Notes: generated by a model from the letters alone, not told the origin. Shown: positions 1 to 7,775, counted from the first letter of the stretch. The stretch is DNA of 21,681 nucleotides from an uncultured Bartonella sp. (GCA_946481695.1 CAMLON010000026.1:1-21681), one strand, 5' to 3'. Program-made: numbers and translations.

Positions 1-426
1 GCTTTCGAGACTGTCAATATCATCATAAAGTGTGCGCCTGAGTTTTCCCGAAGACCGGCTTGCGAAAAACGACAGTGGAACCTCTCCCAGTTTTTGAGCT
101 GCTCTTTTTCTGAGTGTAAAGAGAATGGTGAACGCCCCTTTATGGGCAAGCATGTCACTTAAAGATACGAATATCCATCTGAGCAAAACAAGGCCGATTG
201 CAACACCTGCAAGATACCAGATTTTTGTGGGGTATATCGTCGGTTTCAAAAGCTCGCCAGCAATAAGTGAAATCACATAGAAGGGCGCAATGCTCAAAGC
301 CGCAGCAATAATGGCCGTGATGATGGCGGAGCCTGTAAAAAAACGCGAATAGCGCAAAAGTCCCAGAAAAGTGGCAGGCTTTTCACTGTCATAAAATGTT
401 GAATTCATGGATGGTTGTTGGCTCAT
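1..426 (-). CDS. ABC transporter, fused permease/ATPase (metallophore type), N-terminal part only
   Basis: The reading frame stays open from an ATG at 424-426 to the window edge (142 codons), so only the start of the gene is present. The visible part is the beginning of a type-1 exporter-fold membrane domain. A short polar N-terminus is followed by a hydrophobic segment near residues 33-55 and a second near 68-87. After these comes the cytoplasmic stretch with LRKRAAQKLGEVPLSFFASR and SGKLRR, then DDIDSLES. That pattern (AH-x-AF-x-IL, LR, PL-x-FF, G-L, DD-x-x-x-LE) is typical of the YbtP/YbtQ and IrtA/IrtB group and related half-transporters. Some of these import ferric metallophores although they have exporter folds. 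The nucleotide-binding domain lies outside the window. It is on the same strand as the copper receptor but 537 bp downstream, so co-transcription is uncertain. The family is fairly secure; the substrate is not known. Confidence 0.8.
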   Translation of the reverse strand, partial: MSQQPSMNSTFYDSEKPATFLGLLRYSRFFTGSAIITAIIAAALSIAPFYVISLIAGELLKPTIYPTKIWYLAGVAIGLVLLRWIFVSLSDMLAHKGAFTILFTLRKRAAQKLGEVPLSFFASRSSGKLRRTLYDDIDSLES

Positions 427-963
427 CACGGCTACCGCAAAAATTGTTAAAAACCGACTATGACTTATTTTTGATAATTTTGGTATAGTTTTATTTGTTT
501 ACCCATGAAAAACTTTTTATCCGTTTTATTGTCAGCGATTTTTCATGTATAAATTTTAGTGTTCCGTGCGGAAAATCGGGCGTTAAACAGGATAATTTTT
601 GGAAAAAAACGCGATAAATTTTATGAAGTTTTCATCAGGCTTTTGTCGCCTGTATCACAATCAATCGCAAATATCGGATAAAAATTATTCTTGTCATCCA
701 TGTTCTTGAGTTCAGAAAAATATTTTTCATGAGAAAGCTTCAAGGAATTGCCGGACAGGTGAAACTCTATAAATTGCCGTTTCGGCAGTTAAAAAAGATT
801 TTTGTGTCAAGCTTGAAACATCAACTGGCGGTTTTGATACCCGTGGCACTCAATTCTGTTGTTTGATGAGGCATAATTATTTAAAATAATTATGCCTCAA
901 AACTTGGGCTGAAACATTATAGGCAAAATTTGATAGTCTTTGCCTTCATTCTAGAAACGGATT
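427..963. other. AT-rich intergenic region, no gene seen
   Basis: This 537-bp gap lies between the stop of the copper receptor and the start of the ABC transporter. I see no credible coding frame. It is AT-rich and contains one striking palindrome (listed separately at 867-899). It should hold the promoter of the ABC transporter gene, which reads leftward from 426. The AT-rich tract around 455-510 is the likely place, but I cannot name a regulator box there with confidence. Confidence 0.6.
867..899 (-). terminator. Long near-perfect palindrome, probable transcription end of the copper receptor gene
   Basis: A 16-base arm (TGAGGCATAATTATTT, 867-882) is followed by one base and then its exact reverse complement (884-899). 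It lies 65 bp downstream of the receptor stop codon on the minus strand, the right place for a terminator. The lower stem is GC-containing and the upper stem is pure AT. No U-run follows on the minus strand, so it is not a textbook intrinsic terminator. It could also be a regulator site or an mRNA 3'-end stabiliser. Confidence 0.5.
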
Positions 964-3330
964 TCAGAACTTGAAATCGGCTTTTGCCCAGAAGGTGCGC
1001 CCAGGCTCTCGCAACTGATAATGGGCGGGAAAACCGAAACCGGCATCGCCATCACGGTTGAGATGTTCAAAATAATCCTTGTTGAAGAGATTATCGACCC
1101 CGCCGGTCAAAGCCACATTTTTTGAAATCTTGTAGCTGCCATTCAAAGAAAAAACACCAAAGCCTGCACTTTTATCAAAGTCTTTTCCCACCACATTGCC
1201 TTTGTTTTCAGCAATGCGCGGTTGATCGGCAACAAGCCTTAAAAGCCCGCCAATGCTCCATTTTTCTTTTTGATAGGTGAGGCCGAGCCTTCCCTCCAAG
1301 GGTGGAATTTGCGGCAAAGCTTCATTGTCTGTGGTGTTTTTCCCCCACGAATAGGCAAGGCTTGAATCAAACTTCCAGACATTGAAGAACATATGGGAAA
1401 GCCCCAATTCGCCCCCCATTATGGTGGCATCGACATTCGATGCTTTTGACTGCCCGCTTGAATAGTCGAAGAGAATATAGTCATCAATCCGGCCGACATA
1501 GGTGGAAGCCCAGATATTGCTGTTTTCCCCGCTATATTGCGCACCGAAATCAAGCTGGGTGGTTTTTTCGGGCTTTATGCCGTCAAATGCATTGAGGGAG
1601 TTAGCGTCGGATTGTTTGGGGGAAAACAGTTCCCAATAATCGGGGAAACGCTCGGCATGGCCAAGCCCGATATAGGTTGTGAGCGGTATTTGATCGAGGT
1701 CGCGCTCATAACGAAGAAAACCGCTTGGCAGTGTTCTGTCGCGCTTGTCGCCATCTGTCGGACTTGTGTTTCGCTCATCCTTCGCAGAAGCCCGATCAAG
1801 TCTGCCGCCAAAAACAAGGCGTTGATTTTCGGCAAAGTTCCATGTCGCTTCGCTGAACAGTCCGTAATCGAAAAATACCGCATCCTTATCCCAACCGTTA
1901 ATGCTCATCATATTGCGGCTTTTTCTTTTGCGGTGGGTGTTGGTTTGGAGATCAACCCCGCTCACGAGTGATAAATCGCCAAAATCCCAATTGGTGGTAA
2001 AGTGGCCGCCCATGGTGCGCCGGTCAAGGCGCGATTCCATCGGCATGGACGACATATCCATCGTGCCACCTGTACCCCCCATACCGTTCATGCCGCCCAT
2101 ACCGCCCATTCCACCCATGCCGGTCATGCCATTCATGCCACCCATACCGGCCATCGGATTTCCGCCTCCGCTTCCCATCATATGGTTCATATCCATTGCC
2201 CCACCCGACATATGTCCCATATGACCGGTTCCCGTTTTGCCTGTATTTGTCATACCGATTGGCAGTGGCAAACCGCTGGTCGCAAGGTGGCGCAAACGGA
2301 AATTATCCATAATGTGATCGGCATAATTATAGTAAAATTGCGCGTCGACCTTGGTGAGCCGGTCATTGATATTTTCTTTGATGAATTTGGCACCAAGCGA
2401 TTCCCGCTTGAATTGGCTGCCATCCATAGCGCGGCCTGCATAACGGGCTTCACCATCACCGCCGCCGCCGGAAAGCTCGAACAATGTATTTTCGTCTGGA
2501 GTGAACCCCAAAAACATATCGCCATTCCATTTATCCCATTTTGAGGGAACACTATTGCCATCGCCATCATGATAATCATGGGAAAGGGCTTTATTGCCGA
2601 TAATCCGGACATAGCCGGGGCGTGCCCCGACAGTGCCATCAAGGCGGGATTCAAAACGGCTATTGGAACCGATGACAATGCTGGAATCGCCTTTGACGGT
2701 CGGTTTGTCAAAATGCTGCGGGTCGCGTTCGAACAAAATTGTTGCCGCTGAACCCGTGGGGCCATAGCGCACGGTTTGAGGCCCCTTCACAACCGTCAGC
2801 CGGTCATAGCTTTCAGGCGAGATATAGGATGTCGGATTATCCATCCGCCCCGGACAGGCGCCCATAATCGTGCTGCCATCATTGACAATATTAAGACGCG
2901 AGCCGAATTGGCCACGAAAAACGGGGTCGCCATTGGTGCCGCCATTGCGAATGGTTGCAAAACCGGGAATGGTTTTGAGATAATCGGCACCGTCCGAAGC
3001 GGGAATAGGCTGGCGTGGGTCTTTCAGATTGGTAACAACAGTGACCGGTGAAGACATGGATGCCGATGTAACGATTACGGGTTTTAGAACCATGTTTTCA
3101 TTTTCTGAGGCCTTTGACGCAGCTTCTTTTTGTGCGGGACTAGTTAGCGGGTTTTGAAGTGGCGTCATCGTGCTATGCCCGTTATTTGCGATCGTTTCTG
3201 CTTTTGCCTCCGTTGGCATTATGATGAGCAAGGTGGAAAGAGAAGCAATGGCACCAATTGCGGCAGACGATGATTTTAATGCGTCCGAGCGCGCGGAAAA
3301 CTGCTTATAGGTTTGAAAGAGAGAATCCAT
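964..3330 (-). CDS. oprC: TonB-dependent copper receptor (OprC/NosA family)
   Basis: A 788-residue outer-membrane receptor that takes up copper with energy from TonB. An N-terminal signal region (hydrophobic residues about 24-43, ending TEAKA) precedes the plug domain. The plug carries GACPGRMDNPTSYI and ESYDRLTVVKGPQTVRYGP, hallmarks of the copper-receptor subfamily. The beta-barrel ends in a C-terminal Phe (ADFKF), as usual for outer-membrane insertion. The family's copper ligands are all visible: C159 and M163 (C-x3-M) and H339 and M341 (H-x-M, in ADHIMDN). From memory, this spacing matches the published OprC ligands with one constant offset. Residues 371-431 form a Met/Gly-rich insertion described separately. 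The start is the ATG at 3328-3330. The ribosome site there is weak, so a different start within the signal region is possible. The gene lies downstream of a His/Cys-rich secreted protein on the same strand. Confidence 0.93.
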   Translation of the reverse strand: MDSLFQTYKQFSARSDALKSSSAAIGAIASLSTLLIIMPTEAKAETIANNGHSTMTPLQNPLTSPAQKEAASKASENENMVLKPVIVTSASMSSPVTVVTNLKDPRQPIPASDGADYLKTIPGFATIRNGGTNGDPVFRGQFGSRLNIVNDGSTIMGACPGRMDNPTSYISPESYDRLTVVKGPQTVRYGPTGSAATILFERDPQHFDKPTVKGDSSIVIGSNSRFESRLDGTVGARPGYVRIIGNKALSHDYHDGDGNSVPSKWDKWNGDMFLGFTPDENTLFELSGGGGDGEARYAGRAMDGSQFKRESLGAKFIKENINDRLTKVDAQFYYNYADHIMDNFRLRHLATSGLPLPIGMTNTGKTGTGHMGHMSGGAMDMNHMMGSGGGNPMAGMGGMNGMTGMGGMGGMGGMNGMGGTGGTMDMSSMPMESRLDRRTMGGHFTTNWDFGDLSLVSGVDLQTNTHRKRKSRNMMSINGWDKDAVFFDYGLFSEATWNFAENQRLVFGGRLDRASAKDERNTSPTDGDKRDRTLPSGFLRYERDLDQIPLTTYIGLGHAERFPDYWELFSPKQSDANSLNAFDGIKPEKTTQLDFGAQYSGENSNIWASTYVGRIDDYILFDYSSGQSKASNVDATIMGGELGLSHMFFNVWKFDSSLAYSWGKNTTDNEALPQIPPLEGRLGLTYQKEKWSIGGLLRLVADQPRIAENKGNVVGKDFDKSAGFGVFSLNGSYKISKNVALTGGVDNLFNKDYFEHLNRDGDAGFGFPAHYQLREPGRTFWAKADFKF
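2038..2220 (-). repeat. Imperfect codon repeats encoding a Met/Gly-rich loop in the copper receptor
   Basis: This part of the receptor gene encodes residues 371-431, with 19 methionines in 61 residues. They are mostly in GGM, NGM and TGM triplets, together with HM pairs at the N-terminal end (GHMGHM, NHMM). At DNA level it is a run of near-identical 9-base units (ATG-GG-N type on the coding strand). Being in frame, it can lengthen or shorten without breaking the protein. Clustered Met with some His is typical of Cu(I) binding, so a surface copper-trapping loop is the natural inference. Confidence 0.85.
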
Positions 3331-3415
3331 TTTTTAAAAATCCATGAAAAAAAGTGGATTGAAACTTTGTCAGGCATGGAAAATAAACAGGAATTGCCAT
3401 GAAAGGCATTCTCTG

Positions 3416-3435
3416 AGCCTCGTTTTTGTGAGGCT
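3416..3435. promoter_or_regulatory. Small hairpin in the leader of the copper receptor gene
   Basis: AGCCTC (3416-3421) and GAGGCT (3430-3435) are exact inverted repeats around an 8-base loop, 86 bp upstream of the receptor start. The hairpin would sit in the 5' untranslated mRNA or in the spacer after the upstream gene. No U-run follows on the minus strand, so a regulatory or purely structural role is as likely as termination. Confidence 0.3.
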
Positions 3436-3528
3436 TTAAACCATGCGTTTTGACGGTTGAAAAAACAGACTGACAAGTTTTACAATCACAATTGAAAACT
3501 TAAAAAAATAGTAGCAATCACTTGCGCC

Positions 3529-3553
3529 CCGTCGTTAAAAAGACGGCGCCATT
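3529..3553. terminator. Weak hairpin downstream of the His/Cys-rich gene
   Basis: CCGTC (3529-3533) pairs with GACGG (3542-3546) across an 8-base loop, about 44 bp past the stop codon of the gene at 3590-4033. The only nearby T-run (3552-3558) is on the plus-strand side. It is therefore a poor minus-strand terminator, and read-through into the copper receptor remains possible. Confidence 0.25.
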
Positions 3554-3589
3554 TTTTTAAAAATTCGATGTGATGATCTATTGAACCTA

Positions 3590-4033
3590 TCAGCTTATGA
3601 GTAACAATGGCGGGGAACGCGGCGAGGCGTTGGATTTTACAAAAAACGTGCCGAAGGTTACCGCATCATAGGGCAGTAAAATCTCGACGAGAAAGAGGTT
3701 ATGTTCGCCGATTTCAACACTATCGGGCGGGGTGAGCATTGATGCGCCGATGCGGCAGGCGTGACACGCACCCAATTCATGACATGAATTGTCATTATGG
3801 TGTTTTTTGCTTAATTTTTGCGGTTTTGAAGTTGCGTTTTTCGAGCAAATGTCGCTATCGGAAACCATATGCGAATGGTTCTGCCGAACGCTTTCATGAT
3901 GGTGAGACGAGTGGCTTGCAAAGCTGTTTGGTAAAACCGGAAAATTGCGATTATGGGCAAAGGCGAGGTTGAGCAGTGCGAAAATGCACAACACCCTGAT
4001 AACCACGGAAAATGGTTTGCTCGTCCCGATCAT
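3590..4033 (-). CDS. Secreted His/Cys-rich small protein, DUF2946-like
   Basis: A 147-residue protein with a clear signal peptide (MIGTSKPF, then a hydrophobic core, ending LNLAFA near residue 26). The mature part is rich in possible metal ligands: H41, H44-H46, H53, H55, C63, H78, H79, C84, H85, C90, H91 and C93, including the cluster CHELGACHACR. It ends in an Arg-Ser-Pro-Pro type tail. This layout (signal, His-rich stretch, Cys pair, RxPP-like end) recalls DUF2946 proteins, which are often found beside TonB-dependent copper receptors. The next gene downstream on this strand is such a receptor. The frame stays open upstream to a TTG at 4106-4108. I chose the ATG at 4031-4033 because it begins the signal peptide. 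The biochemical role is unknown; periplasmic copper binding is inference. The family name is moderately sure. Confidence 0.72.
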   Translation of the reverse strand: MIGTSKPFSVVIRVLCIFALLNLAFAHNRNFPVLPNSFASHSSHHHESVRQNHSHMVSDSDICSKNATSKPQKLSKKHHNDNSCHELGACHACRIGASMLTPPDSVEIGEHNLFLVEILLPYDAVTFGTFFVKSNASPRSPPLLLIS

Positions 4034-4540
4034 TTCGCAAAAACTTTCCCTTTTTTGGAAACTATTCTCCAGTTTTATTTTTTTTGCAAGATAGGCCAAA
4101 ACAACCAACAGGATTTTTTAAAAAAATCGGCAAAAAGAGGGGAATAGAAGGCCATTGGAAAGGTCAGGAACGAGGCTGTCAGAGGGGAAATCGCACGACA
4201 AACGGGAAAGGGAAGCGAAAGGAGTGAGAAGGGAAGGTAGACGTAGGACTGAGGAAGGTTAAGCAATTTTGAGAAAGAGAGAGGCTCATCCCTCGGGTTT
4301 CAAGTTGATGTCGTGCTTTTTTCCCCATATCTCTATTCGCTTTTTATTTTTGCGAGCTTTTAAAAAAGAACGTGTTTAAGGCAAAGCCCGCTTCTTTATT
4401 GATGAATTTTTCTAATAGGCTTTGTGAAAAGAGGCCGGTTTATGAGGGGGCTTCACGCGTTTATAGCTGAAGAAGACATTTCAAAGAGCCTTCGCTTATC
4501 TCATTGCTCTTTCATGGCCGCTTTATGTTCAGGAGAAATT
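4034..4540. other. Divergent intergenic region with a purine-rich tract
   Basis: This gap of about 500 bp lies between the leftward His/Cys-rich gene and the rightward reductase gene. From about 4129 to 4280 the plus strand is markedly purine-rich, with runs such as AGAGGGGAA, GGGAAAGGGAAG and GAGAAGGGAAGG. An A/T inverted repeat (GATTTTTT, one base, AAAAAATC) sits at 4112-4128, just inside the likely leader of the leftward gene. CAAAGCC (4382-4388) and GGCTTTG (4418-4424) form a loose inverted repeat. Frames exist here but none looks coding. It should contain both promoters; I cannot place them. Confidence 0.5.
4531..4535 (+). promoter_or_regulatory. Ribosome binding site that fixes the start of the reductase gene
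   Basis: AGGAG at 4531-4535 stands 5 bases before the ATG at 4541. The frame is open upstream to a GTG at 4424. However, the conserved first strand of the fold (MRPFIICHMMTSIDGKI) begins exactly at 4541, so this site decides the start. Confidence 0.75.
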
Positions 4541-5308
4541 ATGCGCCCTTTTATAATTTGTCATATGATGACGTCGATTGACGGAAAAATCGTAGAAGAT
4601 CATTGGACCGCGCCTTATGACGGAACTGAAAATGATGAGACGACCATTTCCTATTATGACCTTAGCGACAGTTTCAATTGCGACGCGGAAATGCTGGGGC
4701 GGGTTACTGTTCACAGACATCATGCAAAGCAGGAATTCAATGACCCTCATCCTGTAAGAGTGATTGACCCGCAACCTTTTATCGGTAAGCGCGAAACAAA
4801 ACGGCTATGCATTGTTGTCGATCGCCATGGGCGCATCAAATATGAAGGCGACAAAATTTGTGGCGAAAACATTATTGTTGTTTTGGGCAAAAAAATATCG
4901 CAAGCCTATCTGGAACATCTTCGTAGCTTGGAAATTTCCTATGTCTTTGCCGGTGAAGATGGAAATGATCTTGTGGAAGCCATGGAAAGTCTTGGGCGTT
5001 TCTTCAATATGAAGCGAATTGTTTTGCAAGGCGGTGGCACAATTAACGGAGCATTTCTGGAAAACGGGCTTATCGATGAATTGAGTGTGATGATTTATCC
5101 CGGTATTGACGGGCGAAAAGCTGCACCTTCCTTATTTGATTGGTCACCTCGCACGGATAATAGCTTGACGGGAGGAACGGTTTTGGTGAAAGGAAATCCG
5201 GCCGCCGGCCAGTCACTCGAATTGCTGGACGCACAAAATGCCGGTCAGGGCGTCATTGCACTACGCTATAAATTACACCGCGAGAAAATCGCAAACAATA
5301 GGCGCTGA
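4541..5308 (+). CDS. RibD C-terminal domain / dihydrofolate-reductase-like NADPH reductase
   Basis: A 255-residue protein of the fold shared by the reductase half of RibD and dihydrofolate reductase. It opens with the conserved first strand, ICHMMTSIDGKI. Near residues 161-182 it has the nucleotide-binding and dimer motif VLQGGGTINGAFL followed by GLIDEL, diagnostic for the RibD_C family. There is no deaminase domain, so it is not a full riboflavin-synthesis RibD. Stand-alone members are generally annotated as dihydrofolate reductase family or pyrimidine reductase family proteins of unknown substrate. It stands alone on the plus strand with long gaps on both sides and no riboflavin or folate gene nearby, so context gives no help with the substrate. 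A plus-strand hairpin at 5517-5549 may end its transcript. Confidence 0.85.
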   Translation: MRPFIICHMMTSIDGKIVEDHWTAPYDGTENDETTISYYDLSDSFNCDAEMLGRVTVHRHHAKQEFNDPHPVRVIDPQPFIGKRETKRLCIVVDRHGRIKYEGDKICGENIIVVLGKKISQAYLEHLRSLEISYVFAGEDGNDLVEAMESLGRFFNMKRIVLQGGGTINGAFLENGLIDELSVMIYPGIDGRKAAPSLFDWSPRTDNSLTGGTVLVKGNPAAGQSLELLDAQNAGQGVIALRYKLHREKIANNRR

Positions 5309-5614
5309 ATGCAATAGATCGGGCTTTCGGCCAAGGATCGGCCAGTTGTGACGGGGAAAAACGCAATCATTTAACCGTTACAGCATGAAAGAAGAGACCC
5401 GATAATTCAGCCGAGCCGCAATTCATTTATTGGCTAAAAATATTTCTTTTGACCGGAATATGGCTTTCTACATTCGACTTTGCCGGAGATTTAAGAAAAT
5501 TGCGATGACAATCAGGAACGGGGGTATTTTATTCAAACACCCGTTTTATTATTCAGACACTGATTTTTATTGTCTTCAGTTACCCGTTTTATAAAAGGCG
5601 CTGTTTCATCCCGC
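5309..5614. other. Convergent intergenic region
   Basis: About 300 bp lie between the ends of two converging genes. It contains the short direct repeat TCGGCCA twice (near 5328-5345) and the hairpin listed at 5517-5549. CCCGTTTTA occurs at 5540-5548 and again near 5584. I see no coding sequence. Confidence 0.5.
5517..5549 (+). terminator. Probable terminator of the reductase transcript
   Basis: AACGGG (5517-5522) pairs with CCCGTT (5540-5545), and two further base pairs are possible beyond one mismatch. The second arm runs into TTTTATTATT on the plus strand. It is about 210 bp past the reductase stop codon, which is far, so the assignment is moderate. Confidence 0.45.
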
Positions 5615-6445
5615 TTAAAAATCAGTTGAAGCGGCAAGTTGTTCCTGCCCTTTGAAGTCTTCAAGCCTTCTTTTCAGAACCTCAATGGTGGTTTTTAAAG
5701 CACCTGAGCCGAGCACTACACGTAACGGTGCGGGCGTTATATCGACACTTTCGATAATGCGGGCAGCCATACGCTCCGGATCCCCTGCGGCCAAGCCGTT
5801 TTTCCGATCAAGCATTTTTTGAAAAGCATGGGCGGGCGTATTGTCATAAGCCTTGATCGGCTTTGCAATTTTTGCGCTTTTATAGCGGAATTCGGTTCTT
5901 GCTCCACCGGGTTCGACAATGGTCACGCCAATATTGAATGGCGCCATTTCTTGTGAAAGCGAGTCACAAAATCCTTCTATGCCCCATTTTGTCGCATGAT
6001 AAAGCGAATTTCCGGCAAAAGCGACTTCGCCTCCATAGGAAGAAATCTGAATGATGCGCCCATGTTGTTTTTTTCTCATAATGGGCAGGAAGGCGCGGAT
6101 AAAGTCGATCGAGCCGGTGAGGTTGGTTGCGATAATGTCGTCAATTTCTTCATCCGACAATTCTTCAGCCGCCCCGAATAATCCATATCCGGCATTGCTG
6201 ACAATCACATCAATTGTTGAAAACAATTCTTCTGTCTTTTGCCCGAGTTGTTTTACGGCTTTCCGGTCTCTCATATCTAAAATTTCGACATGAAAATTAT
6301 CAGGATAACGGGCAATCAAGTCTTCGACAGGTGCCGTTTTGCGCACAGTCCCCAATACGTTATCACCGTGGCTTAAAACCTGTTTGACCATTTCATAACC
6401 GAAACCACTTGAGACACCGGTTATCACCCAGTTGCGCTTGACCAT
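5615..6445 (-). CDS. Classical short-chain dehydrogenase/reductase
   Basis: A 276-residue NAD(P)-dependent oxidoreductase of the classical SDR family. The cofactor motif TGVSSGFG covers residues 9-16 and NAG is at 84-86. The catalytic set is complete: N108, S136, Y149 and K153 (YHATK). R35 after the second beta strand, with no acidic residue at the strand end, suggests a preference for NADP(H). The sequence pattern (FGYEMV, SLYHATKWGIEGF, EPGGARTEF) resembles the large set of SDRs annotated only as oxidoreductase, so the substrate is unknown. The start ATG has a good ribosome site (GAAGGGG, 8 bases upstream). The next gene upstream on the same strand is a LysR regulator 433 bp away. That pairing is common for SDR genes and makes it a candidate regulator. 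Confidence 0.9.
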   Translation of the reverse strand: MVKRNWVITGVSSGFGYEMVKQVLSHGDNVLGTVRKTAPVEDLIARYPDNFHVEILDMRDRKAVKQLGQKTEELFSTIDVIVSNAGYGLFGAAEELSDEEIDDIIATNLTGSIDFIRAFLPIMRKKQHGRIIQISSYGGEVAFAGNSLYHATKWGIEGFCDSLSQEMAPFNIGVTIVEPGGARTEFRYKSAKIAKPIKAYDNTPAHAFQKMLDRKNGLAAGDPERMAARIIESVDITPAPLRVVLGSGALKTTIEVLKRRLEDFKGQEQLAASTDF

Positions 6446-6878
6446 CTTTTAAACCCCTTCACAAAAAAGCATTTTCAAAGTTGCACTATCTTTTATCGAC
6501 TATGCGCGGCTGCTTTTTATTATCGAGATTAATCCGAAAAGCACTTCTTCTAAAAGAAGGCGTGTGGAACTAGACTTTATGCAAAATTTTCATAAAACAA
6601 GCTGTTTTGCGATGTTTGGTTCGCAAAGTTTATCGGTCAAAAAATCTCCAGCCCGACAAACTGAAAAAGCAAGGCTTCAGGAGAAGCAGCAGAAATATCG
6701 GAAAAACGCATATGCGGGAAGGGGAGAATGACACAGAAAACAAATCTACGACAACACCAGACTGGCAGGGTTAAGCGTATAGAATGAAGGCTGCGATAGA
6801 AAAAACGGAATGGCAAATGGAACGAACTTTTTTAAAGGCCCGATCGGAAATTGAAATTAAACTAAGTGGGGCGCAATC
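6446..6878. other. Intergenic region upstream of the SDR gene
   Basis: This 433-bp gap lies between two leftward genes. It contains two clean hairpins: CTTCTT/AAGAAG at 6544-6559 (4-base loop) and TTTGCGA/TCGCAAA at 6606-6627 (8-base loop). Either could be a regulator site or part of the SDR leader. The region should hold the SDR promoter. I see no supported gene. Confidence 0.45.
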
Positions 6879-7775
6879 TTATAAAGTTTTATAGCGCAAA
6901 CAATCGATAACCAGTTGAAAAGCGGCGGTGTGTTGGCGCCGTGTCGGATAATAGAGATAATATCCGGGAAAAGCCGGACAATAATTTTCAAGAATGCGTT
7001 TAAGCCGCCCGCTTGCCACTCGTTCCACCACTGCATCTTCGGTGGTGTAGGCAATGCCGAAACCGGCTTCGGCAGCATCCAATGCCTGGTCGATCGTGTT
7101 GAAGCTCAATTGTCCTTCAACCCTTATTTTGCATTCATGACAATGTTCTTCAAATTCCCAAACGTAAAAGCCGCCGGATGTCGGCAATCGGAGATTGATG
7201 CACTGATGTTCAAGAAGATCGCGCGGCGTTTCCGGAGTGGGATGTTTTTCAAGATATTGTGGTGAGGCGACAGCCGCCATGCGGAGATCCGGCCCGATTT
7301 TTAATGCGATCATGTCTTTCTCGACCTGTTCACCAAGCCGCACACCGGCGTCGAAACGCTCGGCCACAATGTCGGTTAAGGCATAATCAATCGAAATTTC
7401 GAGATGAATATCGGGATATTTTGCAAGAAGCGGGCAAAGCTTTGGCCATAAAATGGCTTTTGCTGCATAATCGGGCGCGGTTATGCGGATTGTGCCGGAT
7501 GGGTGGTCGATTGTCTCGCAAAGGTTTTTAAGCTCGGTTTCCATCGCCACAAGGTGAGGCGTGTAAAGTTCGAGAAGCCGTTCGCCGATGTCGGTTGGTG
7601 CTACCGAACGTGTGGTGCGGCGCAACAATTGTAAATGGAGACGTTCTTCCAGATTTTTTATCGAATGGCTCAAAGCCGATTGGGATATATTGAGCTTCCG
7701 GGCTGCCTTGGTAAAGCTTTTTTCTTCGGCAACAACCATAAAGGCCATAAGATCGGCGATATTTTCTCGAAGCAT
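6879..7775 (-). CDS. LysR-family transcriptional regulator
   Basis: A 298-residue DNA-binding regulator. The N-terminal winged helix-turn-helix is obvious (LMAFMVVAEEKSFTKAARKL, then NISQSALSHSIKNLEERL, then LLRRTTRSVAPTDIGERLL), within residues 1-65. The rest is the LysR substrate-sensing domain with the usual GTIRITAPDYAAK opening. The pattern of this domain (FDAGVRLGE, MIALKIGPDLRMAAVASPQYL) fits the large CrgA/DsdC-like LysR subgroup that often controls neighbouring oxidoreductases. A longer frame begins with an ATG at 7794-7796. I chose the ATG at 7773-7775 because AAAGGG lies 7 bases upstream of it and family members begin close to this point. The SDR gene downstream on the same strand is a plausible target. 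The ligand is unknown. Confidence 0.92.
   Translation of the reverse strand: MLRENIADLMAFMVVAEEKSFTKAARKLNISQSALSHSIKNLEERLHLQLLRRTTRSVAPTDIGERLLELYTPHLVAMETELKNLCETIDHPSGTIRITAPDYAAKAILWPKLCPLLAKYPDIHLEISIDYALTDIVAERFDAGVRLGEQVEKDMIALKIGPDLRMAAVASPQYLEKHPTPETPRDLLEHQCINLRLPTSGGFYVWEFEEHCHECKIRVEGQLSFNTIDQALDAAEAGFGIAYTTEDAVVERVASGRLKRILENYCPAFPGYYLYYPTRRQHTAAFQLVIDCLRYKTL

Noticed and set aside
1537..2544. Plus-strand frames opposite the copper receptor, including a Pro/His-rich one
   Set aside because: They are antisense to a strongly supported gene; the Pro/His-rich composition is the reverse image of the Met/Gly repeat.
3276..3476. Minus-strand 66-codon frame overlapping the start of the copper receptor
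   Set aside because: It overlaps the receptor signal region in another frame and has no features of its own; probably chance.
4075..4266. Minus-strand 63-codon frame in the gap before the His/Cys-rich gene
   Set aside because: Its Leu/Pro/Phe/Ser-rich composition is what a purine-rich opposite strand produces; no start signal or family features were seen.
6728..6787. 19-codon frame after a strong AAGGGGAG sequence
   Set aside because: The purine run lies only about two bases from the ATG, the peptide has no recognisable features, and such short frames are expected by chance in this gap.
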